Shown here one piece after another: positions 24,331 to 35,185 of a DNA stretch of 64,000 nucleotides. The notes under the pieces are model-generated. The model ran no database searches, was not told the DNA's origin, and saw only the letters and a program-made list of their open reading frames with translations. Source of the stretch: Selaginella tamariscina (taxonomy: Eukaryota > Streptophyta > Lycopodiopsida > Selaginellales > Selaginellaceae). The stretch covers positions 1-64,000 of the forward strand of contig PUQB01000051.1 of the NCBI GenBank assembly GCA_003024785.1, written 5' to 3'. How positions within the stretch are numbered: the first letter of the stretch is position 1; every line of letters begins with the position of its first letter. Both the position numbers and the translations under genes were made by a program.

Positions 24331-25739
24331 TAGAGGAACGTGATACACGGTATACATGTTTACCTTAACGATGTAATATACACCCCTTTTATTTTTTCAA
24401 TTTTTACTTATTCACTCAATACAACCTATGCAAAGAATATACTGCAATATAAACCATTTAGAGTTAGTATTAAACCTAGTCGTTAACCCTTATGACGATT
24501 TTGGTCGTATACAAAAGAAAAAGTCTATGGCATGACTTTATCTACTTTATGTCTTAATTTGCGTGTAATGCTATAATTCATAGTCAAATACACATGTGTG
24601 CTCCAGTTTGAAAATAGTCGAAGAGAGTAGAATATAATATATTTAATTTAATATATAAATGGTAGTCAAATGATATATTGACGTCATTGCAATACATAAT
24701 AGACACGGCTGTTTGAAAAGGGAATTATATAATATATTTTTATTTTCTATAAGTGAGCTTATTTCTATGCTTATCTAGATAATACATTAAGAAATTAAGA
24801 TATTTTATGTTCTTTAAATAATTCCTATTATGTTAAATTTCCATACGTTTTCTGCTCTTTTGCGTAACCTTTAAATATATAATTGACGTAGCAAGACGTG
24901 GAATGTATATAACTTTATAATTGATGGATGGTCAAGATTGGCCTGGATGGACGTGATTGTATAATGCCTTATTGTAATATTATTAATGGATATATATTTA
25001 TTGTTTTGAAATTAAATGGTATGGTTATCATTAACATACGTCAACATAAGTCAAACGCACATACGTTTGCTGTCGAAGAAGAGAGTGCTAAAGTCAAAGG
25101 TAATATATTTAATTTAATATAATATAGTATTTGTGATATTTTCAAACAGCAATATCATTCTTTATTATGTGTTACAACAACGTAAAAAATGCATATTGTC
25201 AGATATTTGACTAAGGAATTATATAATAATATTTTTATATATTCTATATAAGTAAGCTTATTTTCTATGCTTATTTAGATAAAATATTAAAAAATTAAGA
25301 TATTTTATATTATTTAAATCCCTAAGATAATTCCTTTATGTTGAATTTCCATACGTTTGCCCATGCTTTTCTGCGTAACCTTAAATAAATATAATTGACG
25401 TAGCAGACGTGGGATGTATAACTTTATAATCGATGGATGGGACGTAATTGTATAATGTCTTATTGTAATATTATTAATGAAAATATATTGTTTTGAGTAT
25501 ACAGTATAATGGTATGCTTATCATTAACATTCTAAGTCACCTCGATCGGCTATAGAACTATATTCAATATCGTATATAGTACATAATCCTGCTTACATTG
25601 TGCATCTATTATTTGTTTCATTTATAATTGTATATAGAGTTTCACAATCCAGAAAGTATAGTTTGATTAGTGACACTTATTGCCAATAGACACACATACA
25701 CACACATATATATATATATTGTGTATGTGAGGAGAGAGA
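24331..25739 (-). repeat. P450 upstream flank, internally duplicated
   Basis: A degraded unit tag GAGGAACGTGATACACGGTAT at about 24333-24353 and its following sequence match the promoter flank of P450 copy B. No P450 exon follows to its left. Farther right the flank occurs twice: 24713-25060 and 25207-25540 share the 'GGAATTATATAATA', 'GACGTAGCA(A)GACGTG' and 'TTATTGTAATATTATTAATG' segments, about 500 bp apart. The interval is non-coding. Confidence 0.65.
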
Positions 25740-25852
25740 TTATGAAATGTAAGCTGTTATTATTATTATTAAATATACATGTATATACGTGAATTCCTGA
25801 TAAGCAGAAACGCGTACGGATAATATATATTTACTTATTATAATATAGTTTA

Positions 25853-26620
25853 CCTGCAAAACACTTTTAACACGGGGAACTAGTTCAAGGTGGCGTGCTC
25901 TAGGAGCGACTGCCCCGGAACGTTCCGACATATCGAGGTCCTCCGGACGTAGACCATCCGGCAGCTGCCAATCAAAAACATTTAATAAACTGCCAAGAAC
26001 ATAGTGTGCTTCAACAATGGCCAGCTGAGCTCCTGGGCATATTCTCCTCCCAGAACCAAAAGGAAGAAGTTCGTAGTGTTGACCTCGAACATCAATGGAC
26101 GTATTAAAAAACCTGCACATCGATCAGTAAATATAACTTCTTAGAATGCACACACACACACACGCACACTCACCGGTCCGGATCAAACTTCAATGGTTCC
26201 TTCCATATAGTGGGATCTCTTCCAATAGCATATGCATTAACGAATAATCTCGTTCTAGCGGGTATAACGTAATCAAGCACCTTACATTCTTCAGTAGACT
26301 CGTGAGGAACCATTAACGGTGTTGGCGGATGAAGTCTCAAAGTCTCCTTAACAATCGCTTTGTAGGTAACTTAATTTGGGAATATCCTCCTCTTCCAGGT
26401 GCCTCTGCCTCCCTACATTTAGTGGTGTGTGTATATATATATATATATATATATTTGTCTGTATGTGTAATTTGACATACCTGTGACTTTCTCAATCTCT
26501 TTCTGAGCCTTCTCCATTAAAGAAGAATTTCGCATAAGTTCCGACATAGCCCACTCGAGTAGGATGGCTATGGTGTCACTTCCTGCACTGAGCATATCCT
26601 ATATAAACAAAACAAAGAAT

Positions 26621-26671
<51 letters not shown>

Positions 26672-27523
26672 GGAGGACTTACGAAGGCTATGCCTTTGAT
26701 GCTAAGCTTGGTTAGAGATCGATCTTGTGCTAATGAGAGGAGGATATCCATGAAGTCTATCGATCGTTTCCCACGCTTCTTCCAATTCTCCTCGTGTTCT
26801 TTGATTTCTATCTCTATAAATTCGTCCAATTTAGCGTGAACTATGTCTAATCGTCTGAGCTCGATAAACTTGAGATAAGGCAAGACATCCCCGATGTACA
26901 CTTGCCCAATCCTGGAGAAGGCCTCGATCAAGTATTTCTTAAACTGCAAGACGCGCTCCTTGTCGTGCTGAGAGAAGCTCTTACTGAAGCACATTTGCAT
27001 CACAAAATTCAATGTGAGATCACTCATCTTCGAACTGAGATCGACCTTCCCAGAATTAAGGGCTACATCGGAGAGGAACTGCATTACCTCCGTCTTCCTC
27101 ATCTCACTGAAGCTCTGTATTTGCTTGGCAGTGAAGAGCTCCAGGTTGCATATCTTCCTCAGGTTCTTCCAGTGCTCTCCGTTTGCTGCAAATATGAGGT
27201 CGTTCGGCTGATATGCTAGGTGTACGGCTTGTATAATGGTTGGCCTGGATGCAAATACCTGGTCATGTGTTTCAGAACTTCTTTGGCCATAGTTGTTGAT
27301 GAAACCACAACAGTGCCGACTGTTCCCAGCTTAAGGTACATGAAATCCCGTATTTACGAGATAGATCGAACAAGGAGCGGTGCAGAGGATTGCCCAGCAA
27401 GTGTAGATGCCCAATATGGGAACTGCTACACCGGGAGATGGCGGAAGCTTCTTTTCTGCGAGTAAAATTGAAATGCATACCATAGTGTGAGTACCAAGAA
27501 GAATATTGCAATAACAAACTCCA
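25853..27523 (-). pseudogene. Cytochrome P450, CYP71 clan, copy C (frameshifted)
   Basis: Same four-exon structure as copy B, so it keeps parts that B lost. Exon 1 runs from ATG 27523 to a donor near 26681. Exon 2 (about 26600-26483) has AGSDT and an intact AQKEIEKVT end with a GTATGT donor. Exon 3 runs about 26415-26174. Exon 4 (26112-25853 or slightly beyond) has FGSGRRICPG and ends in PRVKSVLQ followed by an extension to a stop near 25740. Exon 1 carries at least four single-base deletions relative to B (near 27450, 27416, 27347 and 27270). Exon 3 has one inserted base near 26361. It cannot make a full P450. Its last exon is intact and still shows purifying-type similarity to B. Confidence 0.85.
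26626..26666 (+). repeat. (TC)n microsatellite in P450 copy C intron 1
   Basis: About 20 TC dinucleotides lie in the intron between exons 1 and 2. The homologous intron of copy B has only a short TCTCTCTCTC run, so the array expanded or shrank after duplication. Confidence 0.9.
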
Positions 27524-28296
27524 TTGTTCTTGGTTAGAAAGAGTAAGAAAAACAATAAGAGTATTTTCTTATAAGATTTAAGCTGAAATGCAATAAAATG
27601 GTATTTCAAACCCACATGGAGGCAGAGGTGAGACAGGGATAAATGTTATATATATAGACACACACAACACACACATACTAGACTGGATGAAAGTTGACAT
27701 TTTACTTTGATGTTATTAATTCTAATATTAAAGTCAAAAGGTCTGTTTGTAAGGTTCCATTCACACCCTCTCATACTGTTATTAATTAAAAAAAAATTAA
27801 TTTAAAACAGGTTCTACGTATTAAACATTAGAAACATTATTATGAATATAAAATCTATGGCTTGGACGTGTATGTGTGTGAAAACTTATCCTGGACCTTG
27901 TGAAGGGGTCAGAGAGAAAATAAGACTAGACAAGGTCATAAGATATTAAAATTAATATTTACTATATTTTCAAACAACGTGTCTATATAGTCAAGATTCG
28001 AACGATACGACAAATATTTAATTATTATTAATGATTAGATGTAGAAATTAAGATGACTAGGAACTTATATATACATATTATATACTTGTGAGAAAATAAT
28101 ATATGTATATTATACACATATGTATGTCTTTTAACGTCTTGTTCCTACTATGTTCCACCGTAGTAGAATGCTTAATTGGATTTGAACACTTGATATAATT
28201 ACATATGTGTAAAACTATAAATATCATGTCTATAATCGTATCCATATATATTAATAGATATATTAATACGTAGGTGTGCAAACATTGATCTAAAAC
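27524..28296. other. Degraded promoter of P450 copy C and AT-rich DNA
   Basis: A weak form of the unit tag (GGCAGAGGTGAGACAGGGAT) lies at 27621-27640. The canonical TATAAATAGGGC core seen in copy B is not found close to the ATG. The rest is non-coding. Confidence 0.45.
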
Positions 28297-28433
28297 CAGC
28301 ACCCGCGTCGATCCCCCCGGGCATCCGCCGCGTGAAAGCTGCTGGTCAAAGGCGGGCGCCTAGCACCGACCGAACCCCAGGTGCCCCGGCTACCGCAGTG
28401 ACTGCAGTGGAAGCCGCCCCGGGGCGGGTCATC
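28297..28433. other. GC-rich island of unknown origin
   Basis: A 137-bp block of about 72% GC with sharp borders in DNA that is mostly AT. It contains the perfect palindrome CCGCCCCGGGGCGG near 28415 and a CCCCCCGGG run. The minus strand is open across the block (HCSHCGSRGTWG near its start), but this is too short to support a gene. No rRNA, tRNA or transposon identity was recognised. Confidence 0.7.
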
Positions 28434-29070
28434 TACAAGACCATATATTCAAGAAATATAAAAGGTTTATATTTTCATATCTAATACAACACATTCACAA
28501 TCAAAGTTGTAAAATTTCATATGTAATTTGAATTATACACACATACTTATATATATGTGTCCTTAAAGTTAAATTATTGAATATATTTTACTTTCTTACT
28601 ATTTCTTAAAGAATATTTATGTACATATAATACATTTAAAACACACATATTATGTATATTTAACACTTTGACCTTACTGTTGTGGTGATAGGAACATATC
28701 TTTTATTCAATTTTAATTAAAGGTTCCATTGTTTTAGAACATTAACCTAGTTAATGTAAAAATAATATTTTTTTACTTAATAAAAATTTGTTCATTTTTT
28801 TTTAAAGAGAGAATAATTCTTTATTTTGTTTGCATATATACATAATGTTATGAACAACCTAATAAAAATCTTTAGTTTTACTAAATTTATATCATGTTCT
28901 AGAAAAATTGAATTATTTACACAAATCTTACATTTACATTTATTGTTCTTTATTGTTTTTTAGTTTTAAAAAATGAATGGGCATCTATTGCTTTTTGCTA
29001 GTTGCAAAATCAAAATCATACAACTATATTAAGAAGTATATAATTACAAATAGAATTATTAAATATATAC
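28434..29070. other. AT-rich non-coding interval
   Basis: No gene was seen. The interval ends in ATAC, the left copy of the target duplication of the gypsy element that follows. Confidence 0.5.
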
Positions 29071-29274
29071 TGAAAGAGCTATATATAAAATGAAATGTCA
29101 GATACTATTCCATTACAAAAACCCTGCTTATATACAGGAGACCTCCTGCCATGTGGCACACATGCGACACGTGGCGCTGACACATGGGGGCCAGATCACC
29201 ACCCATGTGTCACTACGCATGTGTATATACACATGCGTATATACGGTATGTTACCTAATATACAGTATCTTACA
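29071..29274 (-). repeat. 3' LTR of the young gypsy element
   Basis: Nearly identical to 33789-33992. It contains two CACGTGGC-like or CATGTGGC boxes (29150-29175) and a CATGCGTATATAC(A/G)-type repeat near 29225-29245. These could act as promoter elements in plants. Confidence 0.9.
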
Positions 29275-29419
29275 TTATCCTCCCCTTGCTTGTGTAGATG
29301 GTGATGGATCTGATGGTCCTGGATCCGTGTGAGCTGGGCCATCTAAGGTATGACCAAATGTACTCAACGAGTCTCGAACGACAAACCGTTTCATTCGAAC
29401 CACGTGAACTATCTCAACC

Positions 29420-30295
29420 TCATGAGATCCCACCAACTACTTGATATACCTGAGGACCAACCTTTCGGAGTACTCGGTAGGGACCAAGCCACTTGTGTAA
29501 TAAACCAGTTGCAAGCCCAGGTGCAGTCAGCTTGGGAAAACGTACCAGGACTAAGTCACCGTCAGCAAAATCTGGTGGAATTTGATGTCGTGCATTGTAA
29601 GAAGATTGCTGCCGCATTTGAGCTCGACCAAGATGTTCAGCAGACTCTGCACGCAGAAGAGGCAAAACAGCATCCAAATGTCGAGCCCACATCTTTGCAT
29701 CCTCGGCACGTGGCAGATTCGATGATAACCCCAATTCACTAGGCAACTTAGGATCATATCCATACAATGCCTTGAATGGAGAGATACCAATCGAACTCTG
29801 AATGCCTGTTACATAAGCAAATCTCAAACATCGCAAATACCAATCCCAGTCCGTGTGATTGAAGTTCACATACTTCGAGATCATACCCTTGAAGGTCCGA
29901 TTCAATCGCTCCACCAAACCATCAGTTTGTGGATGATACGGAGAGGCAAATGAATGTTTTACCCCTAACCTCTCACACAACACTCGGAATACCTCTGCAA
30001 TGAAAGCGGGGCCATTGTCTGATAACATCCGCTCTGGACAAGAATGCTGCAAAACCACATTATCGAACAGAAACAAAGCTGTTGACATGGCAGTTGCATC
30101 CGGAAGAGCACCAACCTCCACCCATCGAGTTAAATAATCAGATACAACAATGATGTACTGGTTACCTTGAGAAGAACGTGGAAAAGGTCCCATTAAATCC
30201 ACTGCAATTAACTCAAAAGGGCGAGAGACATTGATGGATTCCAACACCCCATGGCCCGAGTCGTAGAGGAATTCCGAGTTTGACAAGTGGGACAC
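29420..30295 (-). pseudogene. gypsy integrase
   Basis: An open segment of about 290 codons. The integrase core shows IAVDLMGPF (first D), SDNGPAF (second D) and the 'PYHPQTDGLVERLNRT' region holding the catalytic E. The C-terminal part has a GPY-type LGPYRVL motif and ends without a chromodomain. The upstream HHCC zinc finger (GGHLG...FYWPA) is in another frame at 30311-30583, separated by a frameshift. It lies directly upstream of the 3' LTR. Confidence 0.9.
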
Positions 30296-30310
30296 TTTGA
30301 ATATACCTGA

Positions 30311-31400
30311 TCACATCACCACGCATGCTGGCCAATAAAATGATCGGCGCAGCTTCTCCAACACTCGTTGGTGACCAAGATGACCTCCAACAATAGGTGA
30401 ATCATGATATGCTCGAAGAAGGTGTGGAACATATGTAGAGGGTACAGCCAAACGCCATCTGTCCTCTGGATTTGTCCCAATAAAATACAATAAACCATCC
30501 TGAAGTCGAAACTGAGCATGATATTGTCGAAACCGAGGTTCGGAAGACGGATTGCAAACGCATCGCGTAATTGCCTCGTCCATGGTTCATGTTTTTGAGC
30601 ATCCTGCCACTGTTCCAAGGATGGTAAGTCGGCATCAATACCTGAGGGGCTTGTATCAAACCGAATGCTGCAGCTACTGCATGAGCAGGCAAAGTGGAAT
30701 CGGAGAGGGGTGCTCGAGAAAGTGCATCCGCATCCACCATTGTTCGCCCAGGCCTGTGCACCACCTTAAAGTTATATACCTGGAGACGTAATGCCCATCT
30801 GGCTACGCGACCCACTAAATTCTTCCGTTTTAATAAGGAAGTGACAGCAGCATGATCACACTCCAAAAGTGTTTCACTCCCATGTAAGTAGGCATGAAGT
30901 CGTTCAAAACCCCAAACAGCAGCAAGGCATTCTTTTTCAGTAGTGGAATAATTCCGCTCAGCCGGCGTGAGTACTCGACTAATGTAAGCCACCGGGTGTC
31001 GAATTGAAGAATCCACAGCATCAGTTTGCATCAATACACCACCAATACCAACATCTGAGGCATCTACTCGTAAAATGAACGGACGAGTAAAATCTGGGTA
31101 TTGAAGCAATGGTGGAGTTGTCAGGAACTCTTTTAACTGGTCAAATGCCTGCTGACACCTGCGAGTCCACCTGAAAGATACCTGTGGACGAACTAACTCC
31201 CGAAGAGGGGCAGTTCGATCAGTGAGATGATCGATGAATCGACCCAAGTACTGCACCGTGCCCAAGAAACGTGGACTTCCTGTACTGTACGGGGACGAGG
31301 GAACTCTCGAACAGCTCGCAACTTCATTGGATCCACCTGTAAACCCTCTCGAGATATACGGTAACCCAAGTAAGTGGTGTCGGTCGAACCAAACACACAC
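30311..31400 (-). pseudogene. gypsy RNase H and connection region
   Basis: The frame covering 30402-31400 carries the RNase H domain: FILRVDASDVGIGG (catalytic D), 'YSTTEKECLAAVWG' (catalytic E) and VDADALSRA (D). Before it is the RT thumb end 'FLGTVQYLGRFID'. Toward 30.6 kb the frame changes and leads into the integrase zinc finger at 30311-30583. The overlapping frames imply one or two indels. Confidence 0.85.
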
Positions 31401-32167
31401 TTTTCAAGTTTCAACTTCAGGCCAACTTCTCGAAATCGATCAAGAACGCGCCGTACATCACGAATGTGATCCTCCCAAGAACCAGACCCATGAATGAGCA
31501 CATCGTCGATAAAATCGGCAGTGATATCAGGCATATCGGAAAGAAGCTCATCCATCATGCGTTGAAAGGTGGCAGGAGCTGAAGTCAATCCAAAAGGCAT
31601 GACCAAAAACTCGTAAAGACCAAATGGTGTCCGGAAGGCCGTTTTTGGAATATCCTCCTCAGCCATAGGAACCTGCCAATATCCTGATGCCAAATCCAAC
31701 TTAGTAAACCATCGACTCTGACCCAAACGATCTAATAGATCGGCAGAGTTCGGAAGTGGATAGACATCTTTGATGGTAACATCGTTAAGAGGTCGGTAAT
31801 CCACACAAAATCGGAGAGATCCATCAGGCTTGGGAACCAAATGAGGTTCACATGCCCATGGACTCCGTGACGGACGACACACTCGTTTACCAATCATATC
31901 AGTAACAGCTGTTCGCATGGCTGATAACTCCTTTGGTGACCTGCGTCGAACCGGGACTTTGAAAGGCTTTGCATTGCCGGTGGGTATACAGTGTCGAGTC
32001 TTCACACGTGCACCTTGGGACAGATCAAATTTGAACAAACTTGCATACTGTTTCTTAAGTTGTTCGATGCAGTGTGCTCGACACTCAGGTGACGGATCCG
32101 GCATTTGAACCTGTTGAGATGAACACCACCCAAGACCGGAATCAAAGGAGCTGTATGCGTGATACAA
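31193..32167 (-). pseudogene. gypsy reverse transcriptase
   Basis: Well-preserved RT domain. It shows the primer-grip side 'RFCVDYRPLN', 'WFTKLDLASGYWQVP', 'VMPFGLTSAPATFQRMMD' and the active site FIDDVLIHG, with FIDD in place of YxDD. The thumb region begins with LKLEKCVFG. The frame shifts at about 31250 into the RNase H frame. It overlaps the protease frame near 32.0-32.17 kb. Confidence 0.9.
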
Positions 32168-33201
32168 ACAGCAACAAACTTCTCTGGACGTAAAGGAACA
32201 GACTGCAAAGACACAGACTCCAAGCGTAATACAGGAGGAGAGAGTGAAAAATCACATGTACCTTTCGACTGCTTTAACCAATCACATCCCAGAATGATGT
32301 CAAAGACCTGGGAAGGGACAACCCTAAGAGACCCAGAGGGAAACTTACAGTTGGCACCCATAACCAGTGTAGTCGAAGTGGTGTACTGTGATACTGCACG
32401 AGACTGCCCATTACCATATAAAATGTGCAAGACCTTATCTGCTCGTCTCAAGGGTAATGAGCACCGATGCGCCAGAGAAGTAGTTATGGAAGACATACTA
32501 GATCCTGTATCCACAAGTACTGTGACTGAAACATCATTCACTCGTGCAGAAAATGTGAAAACTGGATGATTTGGTGGAACTTGCAACCCTTGATATGCAT
32601 AGCGAAAAAAGCATGGAGGTGGAGTTTCCATCGCACGGGATCCCTCCGTCGCCCGTACGATTACTGGTTTTCCGCAACAGATCCACCCGCAAGAGAGCGT
32701 CATCATCTGGAAGCTCATCATCAGACATAATGGCCGCCACAGGTACACCATCCGGAACATATGGTCGCCAGCCTGGATGTGGTGGACGCCAATCAGGATA
32801 CACATCGCATGCCCGCCAAGTATGTCCAGGTGCCCAACAGGCCCAACAATGAACTTGATTGGGTTGACCTGCATTGTTCCGATTCCTCCTGTCACGAATC
32901 CGTGGATTTTGACCACCACGGGCAGGAACTGGAGCAGGTGCAGGACGATTTCGTGGAGGTGGTCCACGGGGTGGGCCCCGAGGTCGACCACGAAAGGCTT
33001 GTCGTGCGGGCACATATGCAGCAGCATCAACCTCCATTGGATCAGCACGCTGAACAGAGGAGCAGGTAACCCAAGGGGAACACGGCCCTCACCAGGCACC
33101 AACTCAAAACGTTGAGCTAGTGCAAAAGCTTCCTCCAATGTGGTAGGACGAAGAGCCCGAACGAATCGAACAAGTTCGGGTCGCATAGTTGGCCATAACA
33201 T
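32002..33201 (-). pseudogene. gypsy Gag end, protease
   Basis: The frame contains VLVDTGSSMSSI, the retroviral-type aspartic protease active site (DTGSS), and FDIILGCDWL, the second flap motif, at about 32290-32540. The zinc knuckle CWACWAPGHTWRAC (CX2CX4HX4C) lies in a neighbouring frame at 32534-33037 within an Arg/Pro/Gly-rich linker. Two frames are needed to read Gag to protease, so at least one indel is present. Confidence 0.85.
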
Positions 33202-33780
33202 ACCGAGCTTAATGGCTCAGGCATGTTAGGATATGCACGCCGAACTAAATCCCCGAACCTAATACTGAACCGCATAACAGACTCACCAGGATGTTGTCGT
33301 ATCGCATGCAGTTGTTGGAAAGCATCATCTGAATCCTCAACTTTGCCAAACGTACGTTTGAGGCATTCCGTTAACCGATTACTATTGGCTTGAATCTCCG
33401 CAGCCAATCCATTATACCACTTGAGCGCAGGGCCTTCCAAACATGTAGGGAATTCTCTGAGAGCACGGGCCTCATCCCAACCATGGTAACGAACAATGAC
33501 TTGGAAATGATCAAACCAGTGGTATACATCATCTCCCGGATCACCACAAAAAGATCGGGGTCGAACCCTCGGATTTGTGGCCTGTGAAGAAGAAAAGGAG
33601 TACTAGAAGCAGATCCCCCGGCAGAGGCTCAGACGGGGAAGAGAGGACGAACCCTCAACAAAGCGCTCCAACAACTTAGTTTGTGCATCAATAGCAGTAG
33701 CAATAATGCTAAAAGCCGTCTCCATATTCATTGTCATGGAAACAAGAAAAGGAAAGGCGAAGAAAGGAATACCCAACTTC
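33117..33780 (-). pseudogene. gypsy Gag
   Basis: The N-terminal part (MNMETAFSIIATAIDAQTK) begins near 33734. The core follows at 33117-33440 with 'EGPALKWYNGLAAE' and 'FQQLHAIRQHPGESVMRF', typical of gypsy Gag. Stops and a frame change around 33200-33230 interrupt it. It starts right after the 5' LTR and primer-site region. Confidence 0.75.
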
Positions 33781-33788
33781 TCCACCAA

Positions 33789-33992
33789 TGAAAGAGCAGA
33801 TATATAAATGAAATGTCAGATACTATTATTACAAAAACCCTGCTTATATACAGGAGACCTCCTGCCACGTGGCACACATGCGACACGTGGCGCTGACACA
33901 TGGGGGCCAGATCACCACCCATGTGTCACTACGCATGTGCGTATATACACATGCGTATATACGGTATGTTACCTAATATACAGTATCTTACA
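33789..33992 (-). repeat. 5' LTR of the young gypsy element
   Basis: Begins in element orientation at 33992 with TGTAAGATACTG. It carries two ACGTG cores (CCACGTGG and ACACGTGGC, plus 33866-33889), which are G-box/ABRE-like. The left LTR has lost one of them by a C to T change. It would supply the promoter for the element's RNA. Confidence 0.9.
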
Positions 33993-34389
33993 ATACCTCC
34001 TTTTTAAAATTGGTAATAACAATATTATTACAGCCTTTTCAATAGTTCATAACTGTAAAAATACAAATAACATATAGAATAATTATTTTTAATATGTAAT
34101 CTAAAGAGAAGTATTTTTCAGTTTAAAATTATATATTACATAGTTTAATTTAAAAATTATATAAATACATTAGATTATATATTATATTTACTTAAAATCA
34201 TATATTAAGTTATAATAGAAAGTTAGGTTAACTTATGTCTGCTCCTTAAATTAATCAGTGTTGTGAAAAATACAAAGTAAATTTAATACACAAAAACGAA
34301 TGATAATATTATGATACTTGGTAGTAAATTTAACCTAACTATTGAAAAATCAAAGAAACATGAAGGCATTGGATTAAGTATTTTAGATA

Positions 34390-35185
34390 AACTTAATGTG
34401 CTTGTTGTACGCTCGATAATAAGATCATCAACTACATTTATTTAAAGAAATTAAACAAGACTTTATTTCTTATTAATCTAAGGTCGAAAATTAACATTAA
34501 CTAGAAGCCTTCAATTAAAAAATTATAAAGGTAAAGAAATTAATTAATTATGTCATTTGTGTTAGGTGACAAACTTTTGTAAACGTACAAAGATCTTTAG
34601 ATGACTTATATTGTAAGTGGTGCCTCTAGCAATTGAGTTTACAACTTAGTAAACAATGGTTTTAAAATACTTGGTTTCACATAATGCAAAAGGGGTAAAT
34701 TTTATGAACATTTTTTTTGACTCTGCATATAATGATATGTTAGTTCTGATTATTTTTTTTTACTTAGTCTTGAAGTTAAACTTATCCATCAATTAGGATG
34801 TTAACATTTTCAAAGGTGAAAAGTATGTCATAGTTTTTACTATGACTCCTCTTTATTTTGGATGTTAAATATGGTTATTATTAAACTATGTTGTTAAGTC
34901 ATAAATGTAATAAGAAACAACATCTTAGTGCACTAAGGTGTTTAGGGGTAGTCCGATCGGATGTCATTAAATACCTCGAGAAACTCTAACTTATCTTTTA
35001 AAAAACTTTTCCTTTATTTTGAAATCTCAAATTGGGGAGTTAAACGTATCAGATGGCTAGAAACATTTTTGCCTACCTACACCATCATAACTAAACTAGT
35101 TATTCTTTTATCGGTGCAAGCTAAGCTTGTATTGTTAATGCATAACTTTTTACCAATGAGTGAGTGGCATAACAGAAAACCCACT
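34390..35185 (+). mobile_element. 3'-end relic of the 15.4-23.6 kb chromovirus family
   Basis: The first part (34460-34820) matches the region before the 3' LTR of that element (22340-22690). An LTR start TGTCATAGTTTTTACTATGA occurs at 34827. LTR similarity continues with 'TAGTCCGATCGGATGTCATTAAATA' to about 35185, where it stops. It is a truncated insertion with no coding capacity. Confidence 0.7.

Larger units (their letters stand above)
29071..33992 (-). mobile_element. Young Ty3/gypsy retrotransposon, 4.9 kb
   Basis: Complete element in minus orientation with 204-bp LTRs (29071-29274 and 33789-33992) that differ only by a few substitutions and 1-2 bp indels. In its own orientation it starts TGTAAGATAC and ends CTCTTTCA. 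ATAC flanks both sides, a 4-bp target duplication. A purine-rich tract (AAGGGGAGGATAA) precedes the 3' LTR. Gag, zinc knuckle, protease, RT, RNase H and integrase follow in gypsy order, with no chromodomain. Coding sequence is far less decayed than in the other elements but is split by several frameshifts. The first internal bases, TTGGTGGAGAAG, do not match the usual iMet primer site. Confidence 0.9.

Noticed and set aside
28297-28433. Viroid-like or hammerhead ribozyme reading of the GC island
   Set aside because: No CTGATGA...GAAA hammerhead core and no viroid central conserved region that I could recognise.
32571-33115. Plus-strand frames over the gypsy Gag-protease region
   Set aside because: Antisense shadows of the gypsy coding region, kept open by its relatively GC-rich codons.
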